This document shows positions 1 through 7,978 of a stretch of DNA of 64,000 nt, piece by piece. The DNA is from Marinobacter sp. HL-58 (GTDB lineage: Bacteria > Pseudomonadota > Gammaproteobacteria > Pseudomonadales > Oleiphilaceae), in contig NZ_LIHP01000010.1 in assembly GCF_001314605.1 (NCBI RefSeq), positions 186,001 through 250,000 on the forward strand. Reading direction: 5' to 3'. The stretch's first letter is position 1, and each line of letters starts with the position of its first letter. The notes beneath the pieces are model-generated. The model had not been told where the DNA came from, made no database searches, and was given only the letters and a program-made list of their open reading frames with translations. A program made the position numbers and the translations under genes.

Positions 1-1281
1 GATCACGCGCCCGACATAATCCTGCTGGACCTGTTCCAGGGTGGGCCAGTCCGCAAGATTGCCCGCCGGCAGCCCGGGCCTTGCTTCCGGGGTGTCGGTC
101 TGGCGCTTGCGGATTCGGGCCGGCAGGTGCTCGGGAAGAATCAAATCGCCATCGCAGAAGGTGACAGCCCGCTCGATGGCACTGCCCAGCTCCCGCACAT
201 TACCGGGGAAGGGGTAGTCAGCCAGGATCTGCGAGGCCACCTCACTCAACTGCAGGAACCCCCGGTTGTGCCGTTTCGCCGAATCCCTCAGGAAATGCAT
301 GGCGAGAAGATCCACGTCGTCTCCACGCTCCCTCAGGGGAGGCACCACCAATGTCAGGGTCTCCAGTCGGTAGTACAGATCCTCCCGGAAATTCCCCTGC
401 TCTACAGCCTTGATCAGGTCCTGGTGGGTTGCCGCAATAATACGGACATCCACCTTCTCTTCCTGGTCAGCTCCCACGGGCTTGATAGTGCCTTCCTGCA
501 ACACCCGCAATAACTTCGCCTGCAGCGCCAGGGGCATTTCCCCGATTTCGTCCAATAGCAGCGTGCCTCCGTCGGCCTCTGCAAAAAGCCCCGGACGGGC
601 AGACTTCGCGCCGGTGAAAGCACCCGCTTCATGGCCGAAGAACTCACTTTCCATCAACTCCTGGGGAATGCCCGCACAATTTACCGGGATAAACGGCCGG
701 TCACGGCGGTCACTTTCGCGGTGAATTGCGCGGGCAACGAGCTCCTTGCCGGTGCCGCTTTCGCCACTGATCAGAACCGCCGCATGGCTTCTGGCCACCT
801 GCTTGATTTCATTCCTCAGTTGTATGATGGCCCGGCTCTCACCCACCAGCCCCATTGACGTGTCGTCGGTTGCCTGTGATTTATAGCGGGCCAGTTCGCT
901 GGTAATGGCCGCATGGGCCAGCAGGCGTTTTATCTTCAATCTCAGGTGATCGGTGGAAAGTGGCTTGGTGAGGAAGTCATCTGCGCCGGCCTTGAGGGCT
1001 TCCACCGCCTGGTCAACAGTACCGAACGCGGTAATGATGATAAAAGGAACCGACTGCCCCTCAGACTGAAGTTGCCGCAGGATTGAAAGCCCGTCACCAT
1101 CCGGAAGCCGGAGATCAGAAACGATCAGGTCAGGCCCGCTACCCAGGGCAAGCCTGGCCCCTTCATCCGCCGTTCCCGCGCAGCTTACCCGGTAACCATC
1201 CACTTCGAGTTCCTCCGCCAGCAGGGTTCGCAGGCTGGCATCATCTTCCACCAACAGGATAGAGGACGATTTACTGGTCAT
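1..1281 (-). CDS. Sigma-54-dependent response regulator (NtrC family), 3' end outside window
   Basis: The first 427 codons are present; the gene runs off the left edge. The receiver domain (about residues 7-120) has acidic residues D13 and D14, phosphoacceptor D56 and K106. The AAA+ domain has Walker A GESGTGKE (173-180), the sigma-54 contact motif GAFTGA (220-225) and Walker B LLLDEIG (241-247). The last visible residues (TLEQVQQDYVGRVI) look like the start of a Fis-type DNA-binding helix-turn-helix. It should activate sigma-54 promoters by ATP hydrolysis once phosphorylated. The start overlaps the end of the upstream kinase gene by 11 bases, so the two are co-transcribed partners. A palindrome and a -24/-12 promoter beside the kinase gene suggest the divergent DUF4168 gene as a target. 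Confidence 0.95.
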   Translation of the reverse strand, partial: MTSKSSSILLVEDDASLRTLLAEELEVDGYRVSCAGTADEGARLALGSGPDLIVSDLRLPDGDGLSILRQLQSEGQSVPFIIITAFGTVDQAVEALKAGADDFLTKPLSTDHLRLKIKRLLAHAAITSELARYKSQATDDTSMGLVGESRAIIQLRNEIKQVARSHAAVLISGESGTGKELVARAIHRESDRRDRPFIPVNCAGIPQELMESEFFGHEAGAFTGAKSARPGLFAEADGGTLLLDEIGEMPLALQAKLLRVLQEGTIKPVGADQEEKVDVRIIAATHQDLIKAVEQGNFREDLYYRLETLTLVVPPLRERGDDVDLLAMHFLRDSAKRHNRGFLQLSEVASQILADYPFPGNVRELGSAIERAVTFCDGDLILPEHLPARIRKRQTDTPEARPGLPAGNLADWPTLEQVQQDYVGRVI

Positions 1282-2773
1282 GACTGACCTCCTCGCGGTT
1301 GTCATTCTGTTCGAAAGCCGGCCAGAGCGTGGACATCCTGCATCCACCCTCCGGACTGGAACCTACTTCTATCCGGCCGCTATGCTCCTTGAGAACGCTG
1401 CCCACAACGGCCAGTCCCAGGCCGGTGCCTTCACCTGCGGCGCGGGTGCTGTAGAAGGGTTCGAAGATTCGCTCACGCATGGCTTCATCAACCCCTGGCC
1501 CGTCGTCGTCCACCCGCAGTTCCCAAAGGCCGTCATGGTCTGCAAGTGTGACAGTCACCACCGAGCGGGCTGCCTGGCAGGCATTACGGATGATATTCAG
1601 GCAGGCCATTTCCAGACGTGTTGGCTCTGCCAGTATGTAGGCCTCGCTGAAGGGAATCTCGGAGCGGATCTCCACGCCCTGGCATCGGGGTTCTTCACGG
1701 ATGCGGTCAAGTAACTCCCGGGCAGTTGCCGCCAGGTTCGTCTTGCGGCGGGAATCGGGCACATGCCGGAAACAGTCCAGTAACTGCTGGATAATAAGCG
1801 TCATGCGCTCAACCTGATGTTCAATATCCTTCAGATGCCGCCTTTCGCCTTCGGCCAGATCACCCCGCCCCAATATGTTGGCACGGCCCTGGATAACACT
1901 CAGTGGTGCACCCAGTTCATGGGCGACGCCACCCGCAACTCGGCCGATCATGGCAACCTTTTCCTGGTATTCCAGCTGTTCAGCGAGCTCCCGTTCGCGC
2001 TCCACACTCTCTCTGATTTCCGTTTCCGCATGCATCATGCGCTCGCCCATATCACGCAGGCCTTCATGGATCTGCCGAAGCTCACGGGGGCCGGCCGGCT
2101 CCTCATCGACCCGCCAGTGCCCGGGGGCCATCCGCTCCATGATTTCCAGCAGCCGGCTCACATGGCGCCCGACCGCGCCATAGTGGCCGAGCACCACAAC
2201 CAGAATCACCATCAGAGACACCACTGACCAGATGCCCACGGCCCAGATTCGGCTGGACGCTACCAGTTCATGAAAATCACTGCGTTTACGGGTCACCTGA
2301 AGCAGGCCCTGAATCCGGCCGTCGGCTGCAAACAGCGGTGTGAACTGAGAGAAAACAGAAACCCCGTCAACCTGGCGAAAAGCGCCATCCAGTTCACCAC
2401 TGGAAATCACCCGCTCGGCACTGACACTGCGGGTAACATCGGTATCGGCCACGCCCAGGCTGGCAACCTGACGGCCATCTTCATCAAATACAGATGCGCC
2501 GAATACGCGGCCGATCCTGAATATGGACTTCAGTGACTCACCCATCACGATTTCATCACCATCGGACATGGCCTGTGAAAGGGGCCCACTGACAGCCCGG
2601 GCCACCAGCTCCAGGTCTTCCCTCAGGCGGTCATTGAGGTTTTCCTCAACCGCGCCCAGTCCCAGATAAATAGCGACCCCACTGAACACCATAAGCGGGA
2701 CAACAATGCTCAGCAGAAGGGTCAGGCGTAATGAACGAAACATTTCACGGGCGTTGAGCACCGGCCTTTTCAT
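1271..2773 (-). CDS. Membrane sensor histidine kinase, partner of the sigma-54 regulator
   Basis: A 500-residue kinase. A membrane segment at about 14-38 and a second at about 176-199 flank a sensor domain of roughly 135 residues outside the membrane. The HisKA region has the phosphoacceptor H285 in GGVAHELGAPL, followed by an N box (NIIRNACQAA), a G1 box (VDDDGPGV) and a G2 box (GEGTGLGLAVVG). I chose the ATG at 2773 because it has a GGAG ribosome site and starts just before the first membrane helix; a longer frame to 2842 would run through the palindrome. The signal it senses cannot be read from the sequence. It is upstream of, and overlaps, the response regulator gene. Confidence 0.93.
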   Translation of the reverse strand: MKRPVLNAREMFRSLRLTLLLSIVVPLMVFSGVAIYLGLGAVEENLNDRLREDLELVARAVSGPLSQAMSDGDEIVMGESLKSIFRIGRVFGASVFDEDGRQVASLGVADTDVTRSVSAERVISSGELDGAFRQVDGVSVFSQFTPLFAADGRIQGLLQVTRKRSDFHELVASSRIWAVGIWSVVSLMVILVVVLGHYGAVGRHVSRLLEIMERMAPGHWRVDEEPAGPRELRQIHEGLRDMGERMMHAETEIRESVERERELAEQLEYQEKVAMIGRVAGGVAHELGAPLSVIQGRANILGRGDLAEGERRHLKDIEHQVERMTLIIQQLLDCFRHVPDSRRKTNLAATARELLDRIREEPRCQGVEIRSEIPFSEAYILAEPTRLEMACLNIIRNACQAARSVVTVTLADHDGLWELRVDDDGPGVDEAMRERIFEPFYSTRAAGEGTGLGLAVVGSVLKEHSGRIEVGSSPEGGCRMSTLWPAFEQNDNREEVSHDQ

Positions 2774-2802
2774 AATGATCTCCGCCAAAGTGTCACACAG
2801 GT

Positions 2803-2818
2803 ATGCCACATGTGGCAT
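2803..2818. promoter_or_regulatory. Perfect 16-bp palindrome, candidate activator site
   Basis: ATGCCACATGTGGCAT is a perfect dyad. It lies between the kinase gene (leftward) and the DUF4168 gene (rightward), about 90 bases upstream of the -24 element at 2906. That is a normal upstream-activator distance for NtrC-type regulators. Assigning it to the adjacent response regulator is inference. Confidence 0.6.
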
Positions 2819-2903
2819 TTCGCCACAACAAATATTACACACCGGTAACTGGGAAGAATATGTAACCTACTGGTTTTTATGTGCTTAATCAGCTTGTAAA
2901 GAG

Positions 2904-2920
2904 TTGGCACAGGGTTTGAA
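2904..2920 (+). promoter_or_regulatory. Sigma-54 (-24/-12) promoter of the DUF4168 gene
   Basis: TTGGCAC followed by AGGGTTTGAA matches the sigma-54 consensus TTGGCAC-N5-TTGCA. The -24 GG (2906-2907) and -12 G (2918) have the required 10-base spacing. The only key departure is GA instead of GC at -12. Transcription would start near 2930, ahead of the ORF at 2994. Confidence 0.6.
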
Positions 2921-2993
2921 AGTACCTGACGAGCGTTGGACAAACGAGCCTGTGAAGAAAGCAGGTGACGACCTACAAGAACAGGAGAAATTC

Positions 2994-3392
2994 ATGAACA
3001 AGCTTCTCGTTTCACTGACCGCATCCCTGGCCCTGCTTGCTACCAGCCCCGTGCTTGCCCAGGAAAGCCAGCAAAACCAGGAATCAGCTGACACCGAAGA
3101 GGACTACAGCGACCAGGCAACTTCAGGTTCCCAGGACACCAACTTTTCTGACGAGGAACTGAAGCAGTTCGTAGAAGCCCAGGAAGGCATTAACGAAATC
3201 CGTGACAAGTACATGGAGAAAATCGAGGCTGCCGATTCCCAGCAAGAGGCCCAGGAACTGCAGATGGAAGCCAACGACGAGATGGTTACCGTGATTGAGG
3301 ACGCCGGTATGGATATTCCGACCTACAACTCTATCGCAACCGCTTACAACAGCGAGCCGGAAGTACGGGATCGTATTGACGCACTGATGTAA
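2994..3392 (+). CDS. Exported DUF4168 protein
   Basis: A 132-residue protein with a cleavable signal peptide (positive start, hydrophobic core, cleavage near PVLAQ at 19-23). A glutamine- and acid-rich linker follows, then a DUF4168 domain from about residue 48 (FSDEELKQFVEA, then IPTYNSIATAYNSE near the end). DUF4168 proteins are small periplasmic or secreted proteins of unknown function. The ATG at 2994 has an AGGAG site 8 bases upstream; the frame continues up to 2904 but that part overlaps the promoter. It is monocistronic with its own terminator, and is probably controlled by the divergent sigma-54 two-component system. Confidence 0.88.
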   Translation: MNKLLVSLTASLALLATSPVLAQESQQNQESADTEEDYSDQATSGSQDTNFSDEELKQFVEAQEGINEIRDKYMEKIEAADSQQEAQELQMEANDEMVTVIEDAGMDIPTYNSIATAYNSEPEVRDRIDALM

Positions 3393-3421
3393 ACGACACC
3401 CTGCGATCGTGTCGTTTCTGG

Positions 3422-3447
3422 CCCCGCTCATGCGGGGTCTTTTTGTT
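3422..3447 (+). terminator. Rho-independent terminator after the DUF4168 gene
   Basis: CCCCGC-TCAT-GCGGGG is followed by TCTTTTTGTT. A second 8-bp stem (AACGACAC/GTGTCGTT, 3392-3416) overlaps the stop codon just upstream, so the gene ends in two tandem hairpins. Confidence 0.9.
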
Positions 3448-3470
3448 ATGGCCGGGTAAACGCTGCAGGC

Positions 3471-3488
3471 CAATACGCCGGCGTATTG
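3471..3488. promoter_or_regulatory. Perfect 18-bp palindrome upstream of the TRAP binding-protein gene
   Basis: CAATACGCCGGCGTATTG is a perfect dyad 47 bases before the start at 3536. The position and symmetry suit an operator for a dimeric regulator. No regulator gene is adjacent, so the cognate protein is unknown. Confidence 0.5.
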
Positions 3489-3535
3489 TGGTACCTTTCC
3501 TACGAGGATCAGCTCACAACAGCCGGAGACAGGAA

Positions 3536-4615
3536 ATGCGACACCTTTGCCATTGGCGATCCCCATTGTTTGCAATGGTTATCCTGCTATTGGCAGGCTG
3601 CTCGGAAAGCCCGTCCCCAACCAGCACCAGCGACGATGACAGCGAACGGCCCACCTACCCTGTTACCTGGCGGTTCGCCCTGGAAGAAATCGAAGGCAGC
3701 GTCCAGCACCGGTATGCGGAAGAACTGAAAGAACGCATCGAGAGTATTTCAGACGGCAATATCCTGATCGACATTTTCCCTTACGGGTCTATCGGAACCT
3801 CCATTCAACTGACCGACCTGGCACGGGAAGGCTCGGTACACCTGGCTTTTGCATCCCCCGGGCACCTGGCCGACCTCATCCCTGAAACCGGTGTATTCAC
3901 CCTCCACTTCCTGCTATCCGACAACGAGGACGTAAACCGCGACATCCTGGCCAGTGATGAACTGATGCAAGTGTTCACCGAGCCCTACGCTGAAAATGGC
4001 CTTCAACTACTCGGTTTCGTTCCCGAGGGCTGGATGGTATGGACGGCCAATAAACCCCTGAGAACACCTGCGGATTTCAACGGGCTCGCCATCCGCACCA
4101 TGACGTCGGAGATTGCCGCTGAAGCGTACAAGGCCTACGGGGCCACCCCCACCCCTACACCTTATTCCCAGGTCTACAGCGACCTGCAACTACGCCGTAT
4201 TGACGGGCAGGCAAATCCGGTATTTGCCATTGAAGAGATGGGATTCTACGAAGTCCAGAACACCATGACCTTCGCAAGGCCCGCCCAGTTTGTCACTTCG
4301 GTCGTTTCCAACAGGGAATGGTTTGAGGCCCTCCCTGACGACCAGAAACGCTGGCTGGAAGAAGCACTGGACGAAGTGACACCCCTTGCCTACGAGGTGC
4401 AGGCGGAACTGAATGCCAGGCGCCTTGAAACCATTATGGAAAACAGCAACACCCGTATTGTCGAACTGTCGGAAGAAGAGCGCGAGCAGTTCCGCGAAGC
4501 CAGCCTGCCAGTTCGCGAAACCTATGCCCGCACGGCCGGCGAACGGGGAGAAGCAATTCTTGAGCAGCTCATGGAGATGGTTGACGAGGCGGAATCTGAA
4601 ACTCCGGACAGCTAG
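3536..4615 (+). CDS. TRAP transporter solute-binding lipoprotein (DctP family)
   Basis: A 359-residue DctP-type extracytoplasmic binding protein. The N-terminus is a lipoprotein signal with lipobox LLAGC near residue 20, followed by a Ser/Pro/Thr linker. The body shows family features: VTWRFALEEIEGSVQHRYAEE near the start, FPYGSIGTSIQLTDL, and a central NGLAIRTMTS segment holding the arginine that usually binds a substrate carboxylate. The ATG at 3536 follows a GGAG-type site; the longer frame from 3443 lacks one. No DctQ or DctM permease gene is nearby, so it is an orphan whose membrane partner lies elsewhere. The substrate is unknown, probably an organic acid. Confidence 0.87.
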   Translation: MRHLCHWRSPLFAMVILLLAGCSESPSPTSTSDDDSERPTYPVTWRFALEEIEGSVQHRYAEELKERIESISDGNILIDIFPYGSIGTSIQLTDLAREGSVHLAFASPGHLADLIPETGVFTLHFLLSDNEDVNRDILASDELMQVFTEPYAENGLQLLGFVPEGWMVWTANKPLRTPADFNGLAIRTMTSEIAAEAYKAYGATPTPTPYSQVYSDLQLRRIDGQANPVFAIEEMGFYEVQNTMTFARPAQFVTSVVSNREWFEALPDDQKRWLEEALDEVTPLAYEVQAELNARRLETIMENSNTRIVELSEEEREQFREASLPVRETYARTAGERGEAILEQLMEMVDEAESETPDS

Positions 4616-4637
4616 CTGACTCTCCGGCTATTGCGTT

Positions 4638-5480
4638 CTATTCAGGGACCAGCCAATCCATCGCCGCGGTTGTGCCGAGACAGGAACTGGAGGATACCGC
4701 GTCCATCATTGCTGTGAGCCTGCTATCGAACCCCCAGGGCGGGTTGACCACCAGTATTCCGGAACCGGACATACCCCGTTCCGGAGGCCGTTCAAGCATG
4801 ATCTCGTGACACAGCACCTTGCGGATCGGGCTTTCCGATAATGCATTTTTGAGCCGCTCGTGAGGCCTTCCCGCCAGTACCGGATACCAGACCAGGAAAA
4901 CCCCGTGCCTGCACTTCTGCCATGCCTTCACCAGGGTGTCGGCCACGTCTTCATACTCGCTTTTCACCTCATAGGAGGGGTCCGTCAGCACCAGAAGCCT
5001 CGGTTGCCTGGGCGGCAAAAAACGCAATAACCCTTTCAGACCGTCCTCCTGGCAGACTCTCACGCCGGACCGGCCAGCGCCCCACCGACCCAGGGTTTCC
5101 CCCTCCGCCGGATGCAGCTCGAAAGCGGTCAGGCTGTCCTGCTCCCGCAGGAACCGGTAAAACCAGTGTGGCGACCCGGGGTAACGCTCCAGCGTGCCGC
5201 CAGCACCGGCCCCGGATGCCAGCTCATCCATTAACACCTGCCAGTCACTTGACTGCAGTTGCTCCCTGCACTGCCAGACTCTCTGAATACCGGACTGCGC
5301 CTCACCGGTTTTCAGTGCCCGGTCTCCAAGCAGATTGTAACTGGCACTGCCGGCGTGGGTATCAAAGCAGGCGATGCCCGAGGATTTGGCCTGCATCATT
5401 CGCAGGGCCAGTACCAACGCTGCATGTTTCTGAACGTCTGCGAAATTGCCGGCGTGAAAGGCATGGAGGTAACTCAGCAT
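4638..5480 (-). CDS. rlmJ: 23S rRNA (adenine-2030 N6) methyltransferase RlmJ
   Basis: 280 residues, the same length as E. coli RlmJ, with the typical start MLSYLHAFHAGNFADVQKH. It uses S-adenosylmethionine to methylate A2030 of 23S rRNA. The catalytic motif reads TDPSYE where the E. coli enzyme has DPPYE; a PYF/WYP-type strand (VFLVWYPVL) follows. I chose the ATG at 5480 by homology and its spacing to GGAG; an adjacent ATG at 5483 is possible. The open frame extends to 5996, but that part is antisense to the MFS gene and is not RlmJ-like. It converges with the TRAP binding-protein gene. Confidence 0.93.
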   Translation of the reverse strand: MLSYLHAFHAGNFADVQKHAALVLALRMMQAKSSGIACFDTHAGSASYNLLGDRALKTGEAQSGIQRVWQCREQLQSSDWQVLMDELASGAGAGGTLERYPGSPHWFYRFLREQDSLTAFELHPAEGETLGRWGAGRSGVRVCQEDGLKGLLRFLPPRQPRLLVLTDPSYEVKSEYEDVADTLVKAWQKCRHGVFLVWYPVLAGRPHERLKNALSESPIRKVLCHEIMLERPPERGMSGSGILVVNPPWGFDSRLTAMMDAVSSSSCLGTTAAMDWLVPE

Positions 5481-5631
5481 CATCAGGGCTCCGGATTGGC
5501 GGAAAGGTATTAGGCACCAGTGAAACAGGACAGGCAAGCGCCTGTCACCTGCAGGGACATGAAAATGCGAGGATTTCAGAACCGGGTCCTGACTGATATC
5601 CTTGAGCCCTGCCTGCCCTGAGGACACGGAT

Positions 5632-6945
5632 TTGCCAAACCCGAAACACAGTACCGCCGACCGCCTGTACAGCCTGATTGCCAACGAAGAAGATGCCCGG
5701 ATCTGCACGGATATTCCGGAGGAAGCCTGCCGTGAAGTTCCCCGCAACTTTTTCCTGATCCTGGCCAGCAACGTGCTGACCAAACTGGGTGACCTTCTGA
5801 TCAGCCCGAAAACCGTCCTGGCCTGGCTGCTGAGCGCCATCGGCGCACCGGCTCTGGTCGCCTGGCTGGTACCCATCCGCGAATCCGGCTCAATGATTCC
5901 GCAACTGTTGATCGGAGCCTGGATGAGGCGAAAGCCAGTGCGCAAATGGTTCTGGACCCTGGGCAGCTTTGGCCAGGCCCTCAGCGTGATGGCCATGGCT
6001 GCAAGCGTCTGGTTTCTGGAAGGTTACGCCGCCGGAACAGGCGTGGTGGCGGCACTGATACTGTTTTCCCTGGCGCGGGGGTTCTGCTCCGTGTCCATGA
6101 AAGACGTACAGGGAAAATGCATTCCCAAAACACGCCGGGGCCGCCTTTCTGGTCTGGCCTCCACCATTGGCGGATCAGCGACCGTTGCATTGACCGTCCT
6201 GCTGTTCTGGGACCGCGGGGACCCCAGCCTGCTCTTTTACACCTTGCTGCTCTCGCTGGCCGCCGCCCTCTGGGTAATCGCAGGTCTGCTTTTTGCGTCC
6301 GTGGACGAGCAGGCGGGCGAAACCGGTGGTGGGGGTAATGCCCTCGGGGAAGCGGTCAAAAGTCTGTCACTGCTACGGGATGATCCGCCGTTCCGGCATT
6401 TCGTGATTACCCGTGCGTTGTTGCTGTGTTCTGCCCTGGCGTCACCCTATTTTGTGGTGCTGGCGCAAAAAAGCACCGACAGTGGATGGCTTCTGGGGGT
6501 CTTTTTGCTGGCGAGCAGCCTGGCCAGTTCGGTCAGCGCCAGCGTATGGGGCTGGATGGCCGACACATCCAGCCGCAACGTCATGATCCGGGGCGCGGCC
6601 ATGGCCAGCGGTGTATGCCTGCTGGTCGGTGCTACTGCAATGATCGGCGGCAGCGACACGGGCGGGATCTGGTTCTACCCGGTTGCATTCTTCGTTCTGA
6701 GTATTGCCCACGCCGGTGTCCGGCTGGGCAGGAAAACCTATCTGGTGGATATGGCCGGTGGCAACAAACGAACCGACTATACCGCAGTCAGCAACACCAT
6801 CATCGGCGTCCTGCTGCTGGTTACCGGCGGCCTCACGGCACTGATCTCCATGATATCCGACGTGGCGGTGATTATTGTATTGGGCCTTATGGGGCTCGCT
6901 GGCATGGTCAGCGCATTGCGACTGCAGGAGGTGACTTCAGATTGA
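5632..6945 (+). CDS. MFS-type transporter of unknown substrate
   Basis: About 437 residues with roughly 12 hydrophobic segments and a short cytoplasmic loop in the middle, the layout of a major facilitator carrier. A basic loop MRRKPVRKW after helix 2 resembles the conserved MFS loop 2-3, and GKCIPKTRRGRLSG is a matching cytoplasmic loop. There is no good ATG. The TTG at 5632 has a GAGGA site about 8 bases upstream and is preferred over another in-frame TTG at 5602. It is divergent from rlmJ. The substrate cannot be deduced. Confidence 0.75.
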   Translation: MPNPKHSTADRLYSLIANEEDARICTDIPEEACREVPRNFFLILASNVLTKLGDLLISPKTVLAWLLSAIGAPALVAWLVPIRESGSMIPQLLIGAWMRRKPVRKWFWTLGSFGQALSVMAMAASVWFLEGYAAGTGVVAALILFSLARGFCSVSMKDVQGKCIPKTRRGRLSGLASTIGGSATVALTVLLFWDRGDPSLLFYTLLLSLAAALWVIAGLLFASVDEQAGETGGGGNALGEAVKSLSLLRDDPPFRHFVITRALLLCSALASPYFVVLAQKSTDSGWLLGVFLLASSLASSVSASVWGWMADTSSRNVMIRGAAMASGVCLLVGATAMIGGSDTGGIWFYPVAFFVLSIAHAGVRLGRKTYLVDMAGGNKRTDYTAVSNTIIGVLLLVTGGLTALISMISDVAVIIVLGLMGLAGMVSALRLQEVTSD

Positions 6946-6986
6946 CCCCCGCGTCTGGGACCTCCGTCACAAAAAGCAATGCAGTT

Positions 6987-7003
6987 GGAACCAAATTGGT
7001 GCA
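6987..7003. promoter_or_regulatory. NtrC-box-like dyad upstream of a small unknown gene
   Basis: GGAACCAAATTGGTGCA agrees at 15 of 17 positions with the NtrC-site pattern TGCACCAAATTGGTGCA. It lies about 100 bases before the start at 7105. No convincing -24/-12 promoter was seen after it, so regulation by NtrC is only a possibility. Confidence 0.3.
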
Positions 7004-7104
7004 CCTTACGTGAAGTGTCATAACCTTCACCACGGAACCTGGTATCGGGATAAAACAGGGACGTGTCGTTCCACTGCGCAGTCGCTACAAACAGAGGCAG
7101 ACCA

Positions 7105-7398
7105 ATGCGAGCAGACACACCAATACCCAGTGAACACCAGGACAGATTGATTCATACGCTATACGGTTGGTATGCACTGACCCGTGAACAGTCCGACCTC
7201 GGCCCCTTCGACACTGCGGAAAGAGCTTCCCGGGCCTTAAGCCGGCACATCAAGGTCTACCGGGGCATTAACCCCCGCACTCCGGGAACCCCGCAACGGA
7301 TGCATCTCCATGACGCGGATCAGTGCACGAGAACCAATTGCGGCCTGTGCGTGGAGGCCAGAATTCTCCGGCACTCACTGATGCTGGCGGCATCATGA
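7105..7398 (+). CDS. Small hypothetical protein, cysteine motif near C-terminus
   Basis: 97 residues with no signal peptide or membrane helix. The N-terminal half contains GWYALTREQSDLGPFDTAE, a pattern seen in small Pseudomonas-type proteins with a WYxxTRE...GPF signature. The C-terminal part has C-x4-C-x2-C (CTRTNCGLC), which could bind a metal or be redox active. The ATG at 7105 follows AGAGG; an in-frame ATG at 7063 has no such site. The stop codon overlaps the start of the next small ORF (ATGA). Function unknown. Confidence 0.65.
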   Translation: MRADTPIPSEHQDRLIHTLYGWYALTREQSDLGPFDTAERASRALSRHIKVYRGINPRTPGTPQRMHLHDADQCTRTNCGLCVEARILRHSLMLAAS

Positions 7399-7529
7399 CG
7401 GGCAGGCAGGAACCCGAAACGGTTCACCACAACAGTCTGGTGCCACCCCATCGCCGTGCCCGGGTGGTACTCACGTTCGTTTTCCTTGCCGCGAGCCTGT
7501 CTTTCCTGAGCTACGTCAGCGTTCTCTGA
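7395..7529 (+). CDS. Possible 44-residue membrane microprotein
   Basis: The start codon overlaps the stop of the preceding gene (ATGA), so translation may be coupled. The product has a short polar, basic N-terminus (VPPHRRARV) followed by one hydrophobic stretch (VLTFVFLAASLSFLSYVSVL), consistent with a single-pass inner membrane protein with the N-terminus inside. No family is recognised. The coding status rests only on the overlap and the clean membrane segment. Confidence 0.45.
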   Translation: MTGRQEPETVHHNSLVPPHRRARVVLTFVFLAASLSFLSYVSVL

Positions 7530-7547
7530 GCCCACACCAGTTCTGCC

Positions 7548-7913
7548 CTAGAGCGGCGCTTTTCCGTCGTTCAGGGCCAGCGCCCCTTTGACAATGCGGT
7601 AGATGATCCAGATGGAAATCCCCAGCAACACAAACCACCCGATGATCAGGGGCGTGGTTACGATACCAATAACAGTCCACAGCAGACCGATCCAGAAGGT
7701 GCGGATCTGCCAGTGGAAATGCGGTTCTATCCAGGTGTTCCGGATGTCATCAAGCTTGACGTAGTTGATGATAACGCCGACAAGGCCGGTTATACCGCCA
7801 ACAAAAAATGACAGTGCCTGCAGGATATAAACCAGCACAGCCAGATTGCGGCCCGGCTCCGCGCGGCGGGCCAGGGGATCTTCATCGGCAGGAATGTATT
7901 CAGGCTCGGACAA
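7548..7913 (-). CDS. Small three-helix membrane protein, DUF4870-like
   Basis: 121 residues: an acidic N-terminal tail, then three membrane segments (about 24-47, 72-92 and 92-112) with a polar loop KLDDIRNTWIEPHFHWQIRT between the first two. This layout, with the HFHWQIRTFW segment, fits DUF4870/YidH-like small membrane proteins of unknown function. The start is a TTG at 7913, well supported by AAAGGAG six bases upstream. It is convergent with the upstream small genes and in line with the chemoreceptor gene, 65 bases from its stop. Confidence 0.75.
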   Translation of the reverse strand: MSEPEYIPADEDPLARRAEPGRNLAVLVYILQALSFFVGGITGLVGVIINYVKLDDIRNTWIEPHFHWQIRTFWIGLLWTVIGIVTTPLIIGWFVLLGISIWIIYRIVKGALALNDGKAPL

Positions 7914-7978
7914 GGGTTTCTCCTTTTGCTGCGTATGGAAAGTCTATCACAGCAACCGGGCCTGATAGCGGCGAGACG

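Noticed and set aside
5481..5996. N-terminal extension of rlmJ to 452 residues
   Set aside because: It is antisense to the MFS gene, lacks a ribosome site and has no RlmJ-like sequence; the family start fits 5480.
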